NCBI RefSeq assembly: GCF_000026985.1
Contig: NC_017390.1
Coordinates: 327,431 to 386,183 of the forward strand
Direction: 5' to 3'
DNA length: 58,753 bases
Source: Erwinia pyrifoliae DSM 12163
GTDB lineage: Bacteria > Pseudomonadota > Gammaproteobacteria > Enterobacterales > Enterobacteriaceae
Numbering within the stretch: the stretch's first letter is position 1; every line of letters begins with the position of its first letter. Below are positions 1 to 8,470 of the stretch, one piece after another. A model generated the notes under the pieces. That model searched no databases, had not been told where the DNA came from, and worked only from the letters and a program-made list of their open reading frames with translations. Position numbers and translations under genes: made by a program.

Positions 1-10
1 AAATCAAGCA

Positions 11-38
11 AAAGGCCATCCTCCGGGATGGCCTTTTT
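11..38 (+). terminator. rRNA-operon-like intrinsic terminator
   Basis: A perfect 11-bp stem (11-21 with 26-36) closes a four-base loop and runs into five T. The sequence closely resembles the E. coli rrnB T2 type terminator as I recall it. In E. coli rrnD lies beside yhdZ and converges on it, so this probably ends an rRNA operon lying to the left of the window. No rRNA sequence is present here, so that part is inference. Confidence 0.75.
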
Positions 39-111
39 GCGTTATCAGTTCCCCCAAAAAAACCGTTCAAAAGCCCTGTTCGTCGGTAGTGAGAGCCATA
101 AGTGATTAACT

Positions 112-148
112 GCAAATAAAAACTCCCGCCATTTCTGGGTGGGAGTTT
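112..148 (-). terminator. yhdZ intrinsic terminator
   Basis: AAACTCCC at 120-127 pairs with GGGAGTTT at 141-148. On the minus strand the stem is followed by TTTTTATTT, a good intrinsic terminator. It lies about 30 bases past the yhdZ stop codon and closes the yhdWXYZ operon. Confidence 0.75.
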
Positions 149-177
149 CGTAGGCTATGGCAGTACGAGAGGGAGAG

Positions 178-939
178 TTAGTGAATAACCTGCGAGAGGA
201 AAGCGCGAGTACGTTCGGACTCAGGATTAGCAAAAAACTGCTGTGGCGGAGCCTGCTCAACGATTTCACCGCGATCCATAAAGATCACCCGGTCAGCAAT
301 GGTACGAGCAAAGCCCATTTCATGGGTAACGCACAGCATAGTCATTCCGTCTTCTGCCAGGCCGATCATGGTATCGAGCACTTCTTTCACCATCTCCGGA
401 TCCAGTGCGGAAGTCGGTTCATCAAACAGCATGATTTTGGGCTTCATACACAGCGAGCGGGCTATCGCCACGCGCTGCTGCTGGCCACCCGAAAGCTGTC
501 CCGGAAACTTATGCGCGTGTTCTGCAATACGCACGCGTTCCAGATAGTGCATGGCCAACTCTTCCGCTTCCTTCTTTGGCGTTTTGCGCACCCAGACAGG
601 CGCAAGCGTACAGTTCTGTAATACGCTCAGATGCGGGAACAGATTAAAGTGTTGAAATACCATCCCGACTTCAGTACGCACGCGTTCAATATTGCGCAGA
701 TCGTCATTCAGTAAGGTTCCGTCCACCACAATACGCCCCTGTTGATGCTCCTCAAGATGGTTAATACAGCGGATCGTCGTCGATTTTCCGGACCCGGAAG
801 GCCCACAAAGCACGATACGTTCGCGTGGTTTAACCTGCAGATTAATATTCTTCAACACATGAAACTGGCCGTACCATTTGTTGACGTTCTCAAGCGTTAT
901 CATCATCGCGTCGTTAGTCTGGCTCATCATTTTCGTCAT
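178..939 (-). CDS. yhdZ: Polar amino acid ABC transporter ATP-binding protein
   Basis: This is the ATPase of a polar amino acid importer of the GlnQ/AapP family, working at the inner face of the cytoplasmic membrane with YhdX, YhdY and YhdW. The Walker A motif GPSGSGKST, the signature [10 protein letters not shown] and Walker B IMLFDEP are all present, followed by the switch histidine in CVTHEMG. Length (253 codons as read) matches the family. The exact start is uncertain: E. coli YhdZ begins at the residue equivalent to the ATG at 925-927 (MSQ), four codons inside. It follows yhdY by 11 bases and is the last gene of the operon. Confidence 0.93.
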   Translation of the reverse strand: MTKMMSQTNDAMMITLENVNKWYGQFHVLKNINLQVKPRERIVLCGPSGSGKSTTIRCINHLEEHQQGRIVVDGTLLNDDLRNIERVRTEVGMVFQHFNLFPHLSVLQNCTLAPVWVRKTPKKEAEELAMHYLERVRIAEHAHKFPGQLSGGQQQRVAIARSLCMKPKIMLFDEPTSALDPEMVKEVLDTMIGLAEDGMTMLCVTHEMGFARTIADRVIFMDRGEIVEQAPPQQFFANPESERTRAFLSQVIH

Positions 940-950
940 CTTATTAAACC

Positions 951-2051
951 TTAGTGCGGTGTACGCCCGGTGTGAAAGCGCTTTTCCAAATGCTGGCTAT
1001 AGCGCGACATACTAAAACAGAAAATCCAATAGATAAGCGCAGCAAAGACGTAGCCTTCGGTGGACATCCCCAGCCAGGCGGGGTCGACCGTGGCCTGCTG
1101 CACGCTGCTGAACAGATCGAACAGACCAATGATGATGACCAGGCTGGTATCTTTGAACAGCGCAATGATGGTGTTCACCAACCCCGGAATAACCAGCTTT
1201 AATGCCTGAGGAAGGATCACCAGTCCCTGCGTTTTCCAGTAGCCTAACGCCAGCGACTCGGCGCCTTCGTACTGACCTTTCGGCAGCGCCTGCAGCCCGC
1301 CACGCACTACTTCAGCGACATAGGCCGACTGAAACAGGATCACTCCGACCAAAGCGCGTATCAGCTTATCGATAGAGCTGCCTTCCGCCATAAACAGCGG
1401 TAGCATCACCGAGGACATAAACAGGACGGTGATCAGTGGAACCCCGCGCCAAAACTCAATGAATAACACGCACAGGGTACGCACAACCGGCATTCGCGAG
1501 CGCCTGCCCAATGCCAACAGAATGCCGGCGGGCAGTGCTCCGGCGATACCGACCGCAGCAATAATCAGCGTTAATGTCAGACCGCCCCACTGGCGGGTTT
1601 CCACCTGCTCCAGCCCCAGCCAGCCGCCGTACATCAGCAGCCATACCAGCAGAGGATAAACCACCGCCCAGCCAACAAGATAGCTGCCACGGCGCGGCAG
1701 GCTTTTCACCAACATCGGAACGATCGACAGCAGGCCGATGACCAGCGCCAGATTAATACGCCAGCGCAGCTCATGCGGATAAAGCCCATACATCAGCTGA
1801 CCAAAGCGCGCATGAATAAATACCCAGCAGGCTCCCTCTTTAGTGCAGTCTGCGCGCGTATCACCTGTCCAGTTGGCCTGAAATATCAGCCAGTTAAGTG
1901 CAGGCGGAATCGCTTCCCACATGATCCACAGGCAAAGCAGCGTGAGTAACGAATTACCGACGCCAGAGAAAAGATTTTTTCTTGCCCAGGCGACGGAACG
2001 TGAGAATGCATGAGTTTTGGTCGCTGGCGTCTCATCAATGATAACAGTCAT
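951..2051 (-). CDS. yhdY: Amino acid ABC transporter permease
   Basis: This is an inner-membrane permease of the HisM/GlnP family, one of the two channel subunits of the YhdWXYZ importer. Several hydrophobic segments are visible, including four before residue 200. The C-terminal half carries the EAA-type loop that contacts the ATPase ([20 protein letters not shown]). The length of 366 residues, with a long N-terminal extension before the core, is typical of AapM-type permeases. It begins 13 bases after yhdX ends, so the two are co-transcribed. Confidence 0.92.
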   Translation of the reverse strand: MTVIIDETPATKTHAFSRSVAWARKNLFSGVGNSLLTLLCLWIMWEAIPPALNWLIFQANWTGDTRADCTKEGACWVFIHARFGQLMYGLYPHELRWRINLALVIGLLSIVPMLVKSLPRRGSYLVGWAVVYPLLVWLLMYGGWLGLEQVETRQWGGLTLTLIIAAVGIAGALPAGILLALGRRSRMPVVRTLCVLFIEFWRGVPLITVLFMSSVMLPLFMAEGSSIDKLIRALVGVILFQSAYVAEVVRGGLQALPKGQYEGAESLALGYWKTQGLVILPQALKLVIPGLVNTIIALFKDTSLVIIIGLFDLFSSVQQATVDPAWLGMSTEGYVFAALIYWIFCFSMSRYSQHLEKRFHTGRTPH

Positions 2052-2064
2052 AATAATCTCGTCT

Positions 2065-3243
2065 TTAGCGCTCTATCAGGGCGATTTTGCGGTTGTAGAT
2101 ATTCATTAACAGCGAAATCGACAGGCTGATGATGAGATAAACCCCCATGGTGATGGCGATGGTTTCAATCGCCTGTCCCGTCTGGTTCAGCACCGTACCA
2201 GCAAACAGCGACACCATATCGGGATAACCAATAGCTGCTGCCAGCGAGGAGTTCTTCACGATATTCAGATACTGGCTGGTCAGTGGCGGAATGATAACGC
2301 GCAACGCCTGCGGGATAATCACCTGGTGCAGTGTTACCGTATGCGGCAGACCGAGAGAAGATGCAGCCTCATGCTGACCGTATGGCACCGATTGGATCCC
2401 TGAACGTATAACCTCGGCAATAAACGTGGAGGTATAGATCGACAACGCCAGCGTGAGTGCGGCCAGCTCCGGGATCAGGACAAATCCGCCACGAAAATTA
2501 AAACCGCGCAGCTGTGGGATATCCCAGTGCATCGGGCTGCCTGCCAGCAGGATGGCTGCCAACGGAAACAGGGCCAGCATGGCGACCGTGGCAGGCCATG
2601 TACGACGCAACCGCCCGGTCTTAAGCTGATGCTGTTTATTGTAGCGGAACAGGGCTGTACTGATAGCCGTCGCCAGCAGCAGGGCAAGCAGGAACGGCAC
2701 GGTCCCTGCTGAATATTCAGGCCACGGAATATACAGTCCACGGTTACTGACAAAGGCCAGATCGAAGGCATGTAGCGCCTGGCGTGGCCCGGGCAGGTTG
2801 CGCAGCACGGCAAAGTACCAGAAGAAGATCTGCAACAGCGGCGGGATATTGCGGAACGTCTCGACATAAACAGTGGATAATTTACGCAGCAGCCAGTTAT
2901 CAGACAGGCGCGCCAGGCCAACGAAAAAGCCCAGTAATGAGGCGAAAACGATACAGAGCGCAGATACCAGCAGGGTGTTGGTTAACCCGACCAGAAAGAC
3001 GCGCGCATAGCTATCCCCTTCTGAGTAATCAATCAGATGCTGGACGATACCAAAACCAGCGTTACGTTCAAGGAAGCTAAATCCGGAAGTAATGCCACGG
3101 CTGGCAAGATTATTAGTGGTGTTGTGGATCAGATATCCTGCAACGATAAGCACCGCGACAACAGCAACAATCTGAAAAAGCCAGGCGCGCACCGCAGGAT
3201 GACTAAAGGAAAAATCCCTTTTTACTGCTGGGCGTGGAGACAT
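2065..3243 (-). CDS. yhdX: Amino acid ABC transporter permease
   Basis: This is the second membrane subunit of the importer, of AapQ type, 392 residues. A hydrophobic helix near residues 25-45 is followed by a long periplasmic stretch and a C-terminal permease core. The EAA-type loop reads EAASSLGLPHTVTLHQVIIP, the contact point for YhdZ. It lies between yhdW (67 bases upstream) and yhdY. Pairing of a Q-type and an M-type permease is standard in this subfamily and suggests a heterodimeric channel for broad polar amino acid uptake. Confidence 0.92.
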   Translation of the reverse strand: MSPRPAVKRDFSFSHPAVRAWLFQIVAVVAVLIVAGYLIHNTTNNLASRGITSGFSFLERNAGFGIVQHLIDYSEGDSYARVFLVGLTNTLLVSALCIVFASLLGFFVGLARLSDNWLLRKLSTVYVETFRNIPPLLQIFFWYFAVLRNLPGPRQALHAFDLAFVSNRGLYIPWPEYSAGTVPFLLALLLATAISTALFRYNKQHQLKTGRLRRTWPATVAMLALFPLAAILLAGSPMHWDIPQLRGFNFRGGFVLIPELAALTLALSIYTSTFIAEVIRSGIQSVPYGQHEAASSLGLPHTVTLHQVIIPQALRVIIPPLTSQYLNIVKNSSLAAAIGYPDMVSLFAGTVLNQTGQAIETIAITMGVYLIISLSISLLMNIYNRKIALIER

Positions 3244-3310
3244 GATAAAACCTCAGTAACGAAAATTCAGAGTTGGGCGCCGGAACTCCGGTGCCCGCTA
3301 ATCAGAGGAG

Positions 3311-4336
3311 TTAACGTACTGGCGGCGCGTACTGAATACCGCCATTGTTCCACAACGCATTCTGGCCACGAGCAATTTTCAGCTGGCTGTCTTTTCCGAC
3401 ATTGCGATCGAAGACTTCCTGATAGTTACCCACCTGCTTAATGATGTTATAAGCCCATTTGTTGCCCAGCTTCAGATCTTTACCGAAGTCACCTTCAGCG
3501 CCGAGCAGATGAGCCATATCCGGGTTTGACGGTTTTGCCGACATGCTGTCGACATTTTTCGAGGTGATCCCCATCTCTTCGGCATTCAGCATGGCGAACA
3601 GCGACCATTTAACAATGGTGAACCAGTCATCGTCATCACGGCGTACCACCGGGCCCAGTGGCTCTTTCGAAATCACTTCCGGCAGCACGATAAAGTCGTC
3701 AGGCTTGCCCAGTTTGATACGCAACGCATACAGCTGGGACTGATCGGAAGCCAGGGTGTCGCAGCGACCGCTATCCAGCGCCTTAGCCGATTCGTCCGAG
3801 CGGTCGAATGTCACCGGCGTATACTGCATTTTATTGGCTTTAAAATAGTCGGCCACGTTCAGTTCGGTATCGGTACCGGCCTGAATACAGACGGTTGCGC
3901 CGTCCAGCTCTTTCGCGCTTTTCAGCCCTGCTTTCTGGTGGGTCAGGAAACCGATGCCGTCATAATAGTTTACGCCAGCGAAAATGAAGCCCATACCGCC
4001 ATCACGGGCAGAGGTCCAGGTGGTATTACGTGAAAGAATGTCTACCTCACCAGACTGTAAGGCAGTGAAGCGTTCTTTAGCCGTCAGCGGGGTATATTTC
4101 ACTTTCCCGGCATCACCCAACACTGCCGCTGCCGCAGCACGACACACGTCCACGTCGATACCGCTGAACTTACCGCTGGCATCCGCATAAGAGAAACCAG
4201 GCAACCCGTCACTGATGCCGCACTGGATGAAGCCTTTCTTCTTTATTGCATCCAGCGTGGTGCCGGCATGTGCCTGGTTGGCGAGCGTAAACAGCGCTGC
4301 GGCGGTAACCAGCGTGGAGAGCATCATCTTTTTCAT
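3311..4336 (-). CDS. yhdW: Periplasmic amino acid-binding protein
   Basis: This is the solute-binding protein (AapJ/GltI-like) that captures polar amino acids in the periplasm and delivers them to YhdXY. A Sec signal peptide is clear: MKKMM, a hydrophobic core, and a likely cleavage after NQAHA near residue 24. The 341-residue length is normal and the frame is intact, whereas the E. coli K-12 copy is, as I recall, a pseudogene. It is the first gene of the operon, behind a sigma-54 type promoter about 90 bases upstream. The exact substrate cannot be read from sequence. Confidence 0.93.
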   Translation of the reverse strand: MKKMMLSTLVTAAALFTLANQAHAGTTLDAIKKKGFIQCGISDGLPGFSYADASGKFSGIDVDVCRAAAAAVLGDAGKVKYTPLTAKERFTALQSGEVDILSRNTTWTSARDGGMGFIFAGVNYYDGIGFLTHQKAGLKSAKELDGATVCIQAGTDTELNVADYFKANKMQYTPVTFDRSDESAKALDSGRCDTLASDQSQLYALRIKLGKPDDFIVLPEVISKEPLGPVVRRDDDDWFTIVKWSLFAMLNAEEMGITSKNVDSMSAKPSNPDMAHLLGAEGDFGKDLKLGNKWAYNIIKQVGNYQEVFDRNVGKDSQLKIARGQNALWNNGGIQYAPPVR

Positions 4337-4425
4337 AAAGCGTCCTGTGTGGCGAATTTATTTGTTATTTTTGGCGTACGCTTTGGTGCGCTTTGCCTGT
4401 CTGTAGCCGAAGCCATACAGAGCTT

Positions 4426-4441
4426 TGCAAGGAGGATGCCA
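4426..4441 (-). promoter_or_regulatory. Sigma-54 (RpoN) type promoter of yhdWXYZ
   Basis: On the minus strand this reads TGGCATCCTCCTTGCA, matching the -24/-12 consensus TGGCAC-N5-TTGCA at every position but one. It lies about 90 bases before the yhdW start codon and points the right way. yhdWXYZ is known to belong to the nitrogen (NtrC/RpoN) regulon in E. coli, so this would couple uptake to nitrogen limitation. Confidence 0.75.
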
Positions 4442-4515
4442 GAGTTGCATTACCCTGATTTTATTGGAAAGCTTAGCTGTCCAACAGAGACAGCCTGAGG
4501 CTTAACCTGATGGAT

Positions 4516-4562
4516 TGCACCAATACAGGGCGAATTCAGGAGGGGAGTTCATAACCGGTGCG
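4516..4562 (-). promoter_or_regulatory. Possible NtrC enhancer half-sites
   Basis: TGCACC at 4516-4521 and GGTGCG at 4557-4562 each match half of the NtrC consensus TGCACC-N5-GGTGCA. They lie 75-135 bases upstream of the -24/-12 element. The partner halves are poor (three of six or fewer), so this is a weak call that rests on position. Confidence 0.3.
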
Positions 4563-4632
4563 AATCGTTTCAGCGACTGGAAACAGCGTATGAAAGGGGG
4601 CTATGAATAGGATATCTAGGGGACTTTAGCTG

Positions 4633-4656
4633 CTTCAGCGCCTGCAGGCGCTGAAG
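4633..4656. repeat. 24-bp perfect palindrome after lpxP
   Basis: CTTCAGCGCCTG is followed directly by its reverse complement with no spacer. It sits 21 bases past the lpxP stop. No T run follows on either strand, so it is not a classical intrinsic terminator. It may shape the 3' end of the lpxP transcript or be a protein-binding site. Confidence 0.6.
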
Positions 4657-4677
4657 GGGCGAAGGTGAAAAGGTGGG

Positions 4678-5598
4678 TCAATATAACGAGCTGGCACCGG
4701 TCGGGCGAGTTTTAAAGCGTCGATGCAGCCACATATACTGATTCGGGGCGCGCATAATCTCGCGCTCAATCACTCGGTTCATATATTCGGCAGCCTGCTG
4801 CTCGTCTTCAATCGGGTAATCCTTCAGTTCTGGCTGGATCACCAGCTCGTAACCGCTACCGTTTTCTTTACGCACCAGCACCACGGTAATCAGCGCGGGT
4901 TTGGCCATCCGTGCCAGCATCCAGGTTCCGCTGGTAGTGGCTGCCTGGGGAACGGCAAACAGCGGAGCAAAAACGCTCCCCTTCGGACCATAATCCTGGT
5001 CCGGGGCAAACCACACGGCTTCACCCTGCTTCAATGCCTGAACCATGCCACGCAGATCGCGCCGGTTTATCATGGCCTTATTGGAACGCATACGCCCTTT
5101 GGTCTGCACCCATTCCATCAGCTTATTATTATGCGGACGATACATCGCCATCATGGGCTGGCAAAGGCCCATAGTCCGACCGCCCAGCTCAAGCGACATA
5201 AAATGCACGCCGATAATCAGCGCTCCGCGACCATTTGCCTGCGCAGCCTGAAGGTTATGCAGACCTTTAACGCTAAACCAGCGCTTAACCCGGCGATCGG
5301 ACCAGAACCAGGCCATGCCGGTTTCCAGCAACCCCATGCCGAGCGATTCAAAATTACCGATGATGCACCGCTCCAGATGATCTTTTTCCATTTCCGGAAA
5401 ACAGAGTTCCAGGTTACGGCGTGCGATGGACACGCGGCGTTTCATAAAACGCATTGAGGTTCTACCCATCCAGGTACCCAGTTTGTGCAACAGTGGGTAG
5501 GGGAGCTGGACCAGCAGAAATAAGATGCCGACGCCAAACCAGGTTAGCCAGTAGCGCGGACGCAGAAAGCCTCTGTGGAAATTTTGTGACTGCTTCAT
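4678..5598 (-). CDS. lpxP: Lipid A palmitoleoyl/lauroyl acyltransferase
   Basis: This late acyltransferase of lipid A synthesis adds a secondary acyl chain to Kdo2-lipid IVA at the inner membrane. One N-terminal membrane anchor (about residues 18-35) precedes the catalytic HX4E motif in VHFMSLE near residue 131. The 306-residue length and wording (LRPRYWLTWFGVG; PHNNKLMEWVQTKGRMRSNK) are closest to LpxP, the cold-induced palmitoleoyltransferase, rather than LpxL. In E. coli this slot between fis and yhdW holds yhdJ and acrEF instead. Which acyl chain is used cannot be decided from sequence. Confidence 0.85.
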   Translation of the reverse strand: MKQSQNFHRGFLRPRYWLTWFGVGILFLLVQLPYPLLHKLGTWMGRTSMRFMKRRVSIARRNLELCFPEMEKDHLERCIIGNFESLGMGLLETGMAWFWSDRRVKRWFSVKGLHNLQAAQANGRGALIIGVHFMSLELGGRTMGLCQPMMAMYRPHNNKLMEWVQTKGRMRSNKAMINRRDLRGMVQALKQGEAVWFAPDQDYGPKGSVFAPLFAVPQAATTSGTWMLARMAKPALITVVLVRKENGSGYELVIQPELKDYPIEDEQQAAEYMNRVIEREIMRAPNQYMWLHRRFKTRPTGASSLY

Positions 5599-5930
5599 AA
5601 ATACTCATTCAGACGATAAGTGTTAGAGAACCTGTAGCGCATCATGAAGCCAATCAGCTGCGATACAATGACTCGGACATCTGTTAAGGGCTAAGGTTTA
5701 GCCGCATTCTACTATTGACGGAAACTTTACACTCGTGGGACGTGCGTACAGCGTAGTCGATAAGGTGAGGGCGCTGACCGTGCGGAGAGATGTCCAATAC
5801 GGATTATATTGCATTAAAATAGCGATCCTGCCTGACAAGGTTAACAGGTTTTTTCCTAAAACGGTGTTTTGTGATACCGACTCTTTGAAAATGACTGACC
5901 ACTCAGGATTGCGCTGCCGGCCAGGATATA
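5599..5930. other. Intergenic region upstream of lpxP
   Basis: This stretch separates lpxP from the fis terminator. It must hold the lpxP promoter on the minus strand, but I could not pick convincing -35/-10 hexamers. No coding remnant of the yhdJ or acrEF genes that occupy this slot in E. coli was recognised. Confidence 0.5.
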
Positions 5931-5963
5931 AAAAAGCGCCTATCCCAGGGAATAAGCGCTTTT
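5931..5963 (-). terminator. fis intrinsic terminator
   Basis: AAAAGCGC at 5932-5939 pairs with GCGCTTTT at 5956-5963, with an inner TATCCC/GGGAATA pairing. On the minus strand the stem runs into a T tract. It lies 26 bases past the fis stop codon and ends the dusB-fis operon. Confidence 0.85.
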
Positions 5964-5988
5964 AAAACAACATGTTAACCAGAAGCTA

Positions 5989-6285
5989 TTAGTTCATGCC
6001 GTATTTTTTCAGTTTCTTACGCAGCGTACCGCGATTGATGCCCATCATCAGAGCTGCACGGGTCTGGTTGCCACGGGTGTATTGCATCACCATGTCTAAC
6101 AGAGGCTGTTCAACTTCAGCCAGTACCAGCTCATACAGATCATTGACATCCTGACCATTCAGTTGAGCAAAATAGTTCTTCAGTGCCTGTTTGACCGAAT
6201 CACGCAGTGGCTTTTGGGTCACCTGATCCTGTGAATTAACGGTTGATACGGTCAGTACGTCAGAATTTACGCGTTGTTCGAACAT
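5989..6285 (-). CDS. fis: Nucleoid-associated regulator Fis
   Basis: Fis is the 98-residue dimeric DNA-bending protein that activates rRNA promoters, shapes the nucleoid and controls virulence and growth-phase genes. The sequence is essentially identical to E. coli Fis: an N-terminal beta-hairpin arm, then helices, then the C-terminal helix-turn-helix ([20 protein letters not shown]). It starts 25 bases after the dusB stop and depends on the dusB promoter. The spacer is AU-rich, as in E. coli, where a remote AU element aids fis translation. The upstream dusB lesion may lower its expression. Confidence 0.98.
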
Positions 6286-6310
6286 ATTTCTGTCAGCTCT
6301 TTATTTCTAA

Positions 6311-7271
6311 TTACGCAAGATTTTCGAAGTATGCCTCCAACGCCTCCAGCTGTTCGCTGGCATCCTCAATGGCGTTGAATGTGCGCCGAAACTGGTCGTT
6401 TGGGGCGTTCTCCTGCAGATACCAGGAGACGTGCTTCCGGGCAATACGGTATCCCTTGCGCTGACCATAAAAGCCGTGCAGTTCCCGTAAGTGCCCGATG
6501 AGCAAGCGCTTGACTTCAGCCAGTGGCATCGGTGCCAGCAGCTCCCCAGTGTCCAGATAATGCTGGATTTCCCGGAAGATCCACGGTCTTCCCTGAGCAG
6601 CCCGTCCTATCATCAGGGCATCAGCCCCCGTATAATCGAGTACCGCTCTGGCTTTATGCGGGTCAGTAATGTCTCCATTCGCGATAACCGGAATGGATAC
6701 GTTCTGCTTAACTGTCCGAATGCTGTCGTACTCAGCATCACCGTTGAACAAACAGGCGCGTGTGCGTCCATGAATTGTCAGGGCCTGAATACCACAGCGT
6801 TCAGCCAATTGGGCAATCTCTACGCAGTTGCGGTTGTCGCTGTCCCAACCGGTGCGAATCTTTAAGGTAACCGGCACGTCAACAGCATTGACCACGGCTG
6901 AGAGGATAGACTTCACCAGCTCAGGATGTTGCAGTAACGCCGAACCTGCCATCTTACGATTCACTTTTTTGGCGGGACATCCCATGTTGATGTCGATCAC
7001 CTGCGCGCCTGATGCAGCGTTGATGCGCGCGGCTTCTGCCATCTCTTGCGGATCACAACCGGCAATTTGTACGGTACGAATACCGGGTTCGTCACTGTGT
7101 ACCATACGCAACCGGGACTTATCGCTTGCCCAGACTTCAGGGTTTGACGACAGCATCTCGGAGACGGTCATACCAGCACCCATCGCATAGGGTTCTGAAT
7201 GGCCTGTCAGTGATCCCGGCCATTGGTGCCGCAATCAAGCGATTACGAAGCTGGTGATTTCCTATGCGCAT
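6311..7271 (-). pseudogene. dusB: tRNA-dihydrouridine synthase B, frameshifted
   Basis: DusB reduces a uridine in the tRNA D loop using FMN and NADPH. Translation from the ATG at 7269-7271 reads [12 protein letters not shown]...RPFRTLC, then leaves the family sequence and stops at 7137. The rest ([12 protein letters not shown] onward, with the catalytic-loop motif [12 protein letters not shown]) continues in another frame to 6311. The join fits loss of five bases: the family needs TATGC twice and only one copy (GCATA at 7185-7189 on the plus strand) remains. The remaining sequence is otherwise well preserved, so the lesion is recent or a sequencing error. E. coli DusB has 321 residues. Confidence 0.85.
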
Positions 7272-7301
7272 GAAAAAAAAGTGACCATAGTGTGTCCGCA
7301 A

Positions 7302-7338
7302 GGCGGCGTATATTACGCATTTTTTCAGGAAGATGAAA
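7302..7338 (-). promoter_or_regulatory. dusB-fis promoter with GC-rich discriminator
   Basis: On the minus strand the -35 is TTTCAT (7333-7338) and the -10 TAATAT (7310-7315), spaced 17 bases. A GC-rich discriminator ACGCCGCC follows. The arrangement is nearly identical to the E. coli fis promoter, which is under stringent and growth-phase control. Confidence 0.88.
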
Positions 7339-7353
7339 GGCCAAACTTTGAAC
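7339..7353 (-). promoter_or_regulatory. Fis-binding site, autorepression
   Basis: The minus strand reads GTTCAAAGTTTGGCC, a good fit to the 15-bp Fis core (G, A/T-rich centre, C). It directly abuts the -35 element, matching Fis site II of E. coli, where Fis represses its own operon. Confidence 0.7.
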
Positions 7354-7446
7354 AATACACCTTAACAGGTCAGGTGAATATCGAAGTGGTCCTGTTTTTT
7401 TGCTATATGTTTATAAATAACAGTGAGTTAATAAAGAATAATTAAA

Positions 7447-7480
7447 TTGCTCACAAGGGATTTTCTTTTTTTGTGAGCAA
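7447..7480. repeat. 10-bp perfect inverted repeat upstream of dusB
   Basis: TTGCTCACAA at 7447-7456 and TTGTGAGCAA at 7471-7480 are perfect inverted copies with a 14-base T-rich spacer. The dyad lies between the prmA stop and the dusB promoter. It could be the prmA terminator stem, as the T-rich loop makes it awkward, or an operator for dusB-fis. Confidence 0.5.
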
Positions 7481-7577
7481 GTTAACAATATAAATCGCGC
7501 CAATTTGCGCATTAAACGAGACATGTGACGTGACGACAGAGCTGGCACCGCGTATGCCGGCTGTGAAAGCACCCTGT

Positions 7578-8459
7578 TTAACGGCGTACGCCAGTAATGC
7601 GGCACCACTCTTCTTTCTCGGCTACCGCATCAAGCTGGAACAGGTCGGCATAGGCTTCACAGACGGCCGTCGCCTGGCTGGACAGCACGCCAGACAGGCC
7701 AAGATGCCCGCCCTGTTTCGGCAGTACGCTAATCAACGGCGCCAGCTCACGCAGCGGGCCTGCCAGGATATTGGCGACCACCACATCGGCAACCAGATTA
7801 CCCGGCTGCTGATGCGGCAGATAGAGCGAGAGGCGGTCCGAAACCCCATTGCGTTCAGCATTGTCCCGGCTGGCCTGAATGGCCTGGGGATCGATATCAA
7901 TACCGATAGCGGCGGCGGCTCCCAGCTTGAGTGCAGCAATGGCCAGGATGCCGGAACCACAGCCAAAATCGATAATCGTCTTACCGGTCAGGTCCAGGCC
8001 ATCCAGCCATGCCAGACACAGAGCCGTCGTGGGATGGGTGCCGGTACCAAATGCCAGCCCCGGATCGAGCATCACGTTCACCGCATCCGGGTCTGGTACG
8101 TCGCGCCAGCTTGGGCAAATCCACAGACGTTGGCCGAAACGCATCGGGTGGAAGTTTGTCATCCACTCGCGTTCCCAGTCCTTATCTTCAATTTGCTCAA
8201 TCTTATGGAGGAAACCGTGGCCCAGCTGGGGATGTTGCTCCAGCCCGGCTATCACCTCTGTCATATCGATTTCAGCGTCAAACAGGCCGATGACATCGGT
8301 ATCGCCCCACAGGCGCGTCTCGCCCGGCAGCGGTTCAAACACCGGGTTATCGTGGGTATCCTGGAAGGTGACCGACACGGCACCGTTTTCAATCAGTGCG
8401 TCGCCCAGCTCTTCAGCCTGAGCGCCGATGGTATTTATTTTCATCTGTATCCAGGGCAT
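7578..8459 (-). CDS. prmA: Ribosomal protein L11 methyltransferase
   Basis: PrmA trimethylates ribosomal protein L11 using S-adenosylmethionine in the cytoplasm. The 293-residue product starts [10 protein letters not shown] as in E. coli. It has an N-terminal L11-binding domain (about 1-100) and a class I methyltransferase domain with the SAM motif [15 protein letters not shown] near residues 160-175, then DVVVANIL. It begins 11 bases after panF and is probably read through from it. Confidence 0.97.
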   Translation of the reverse strand: MPWIQMKINTIGAQAEELGDALIENGAVSVTFQDTHDNPVFEPLPGETRLWGDTDVIGLFDAEIDMTEVIAGLEQHPQLGHGFLHKIEQIEDKDWEREWMTNFHPMRFGQRLWICPSWRDVPDPDAVNVMLDPGLAFGTGTHPTTALCLAWLDGLDLTGKTIIDFGCGSGILAIAALKLGAAAAIGIDIDPQAIQASRDNAERNGVSDRLSLYLPHQQPGNLVADVVVANILAGPLRELAPLISVLPKQGGHLGLSGVLSSQATAVCEAYADLFQLDAVAEKEEWCRITGVRR

Positions 8460-8470
8460 AGCGAATCTCT

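Noticed and set aside
157..621. Plus-strand open frame of 154 codons at the left edge
   Set aside because: It runs antisense to yhdZ, whose ATPase motifs fix the coding strand.
6311..7234. An intact 307-codon dusB with a new start at 7234
   Set aside because: The first 15 or so residues of that frame are out-of-frame reading of the true dusB start region and do not match the family. A frameshift explains the sequence better.
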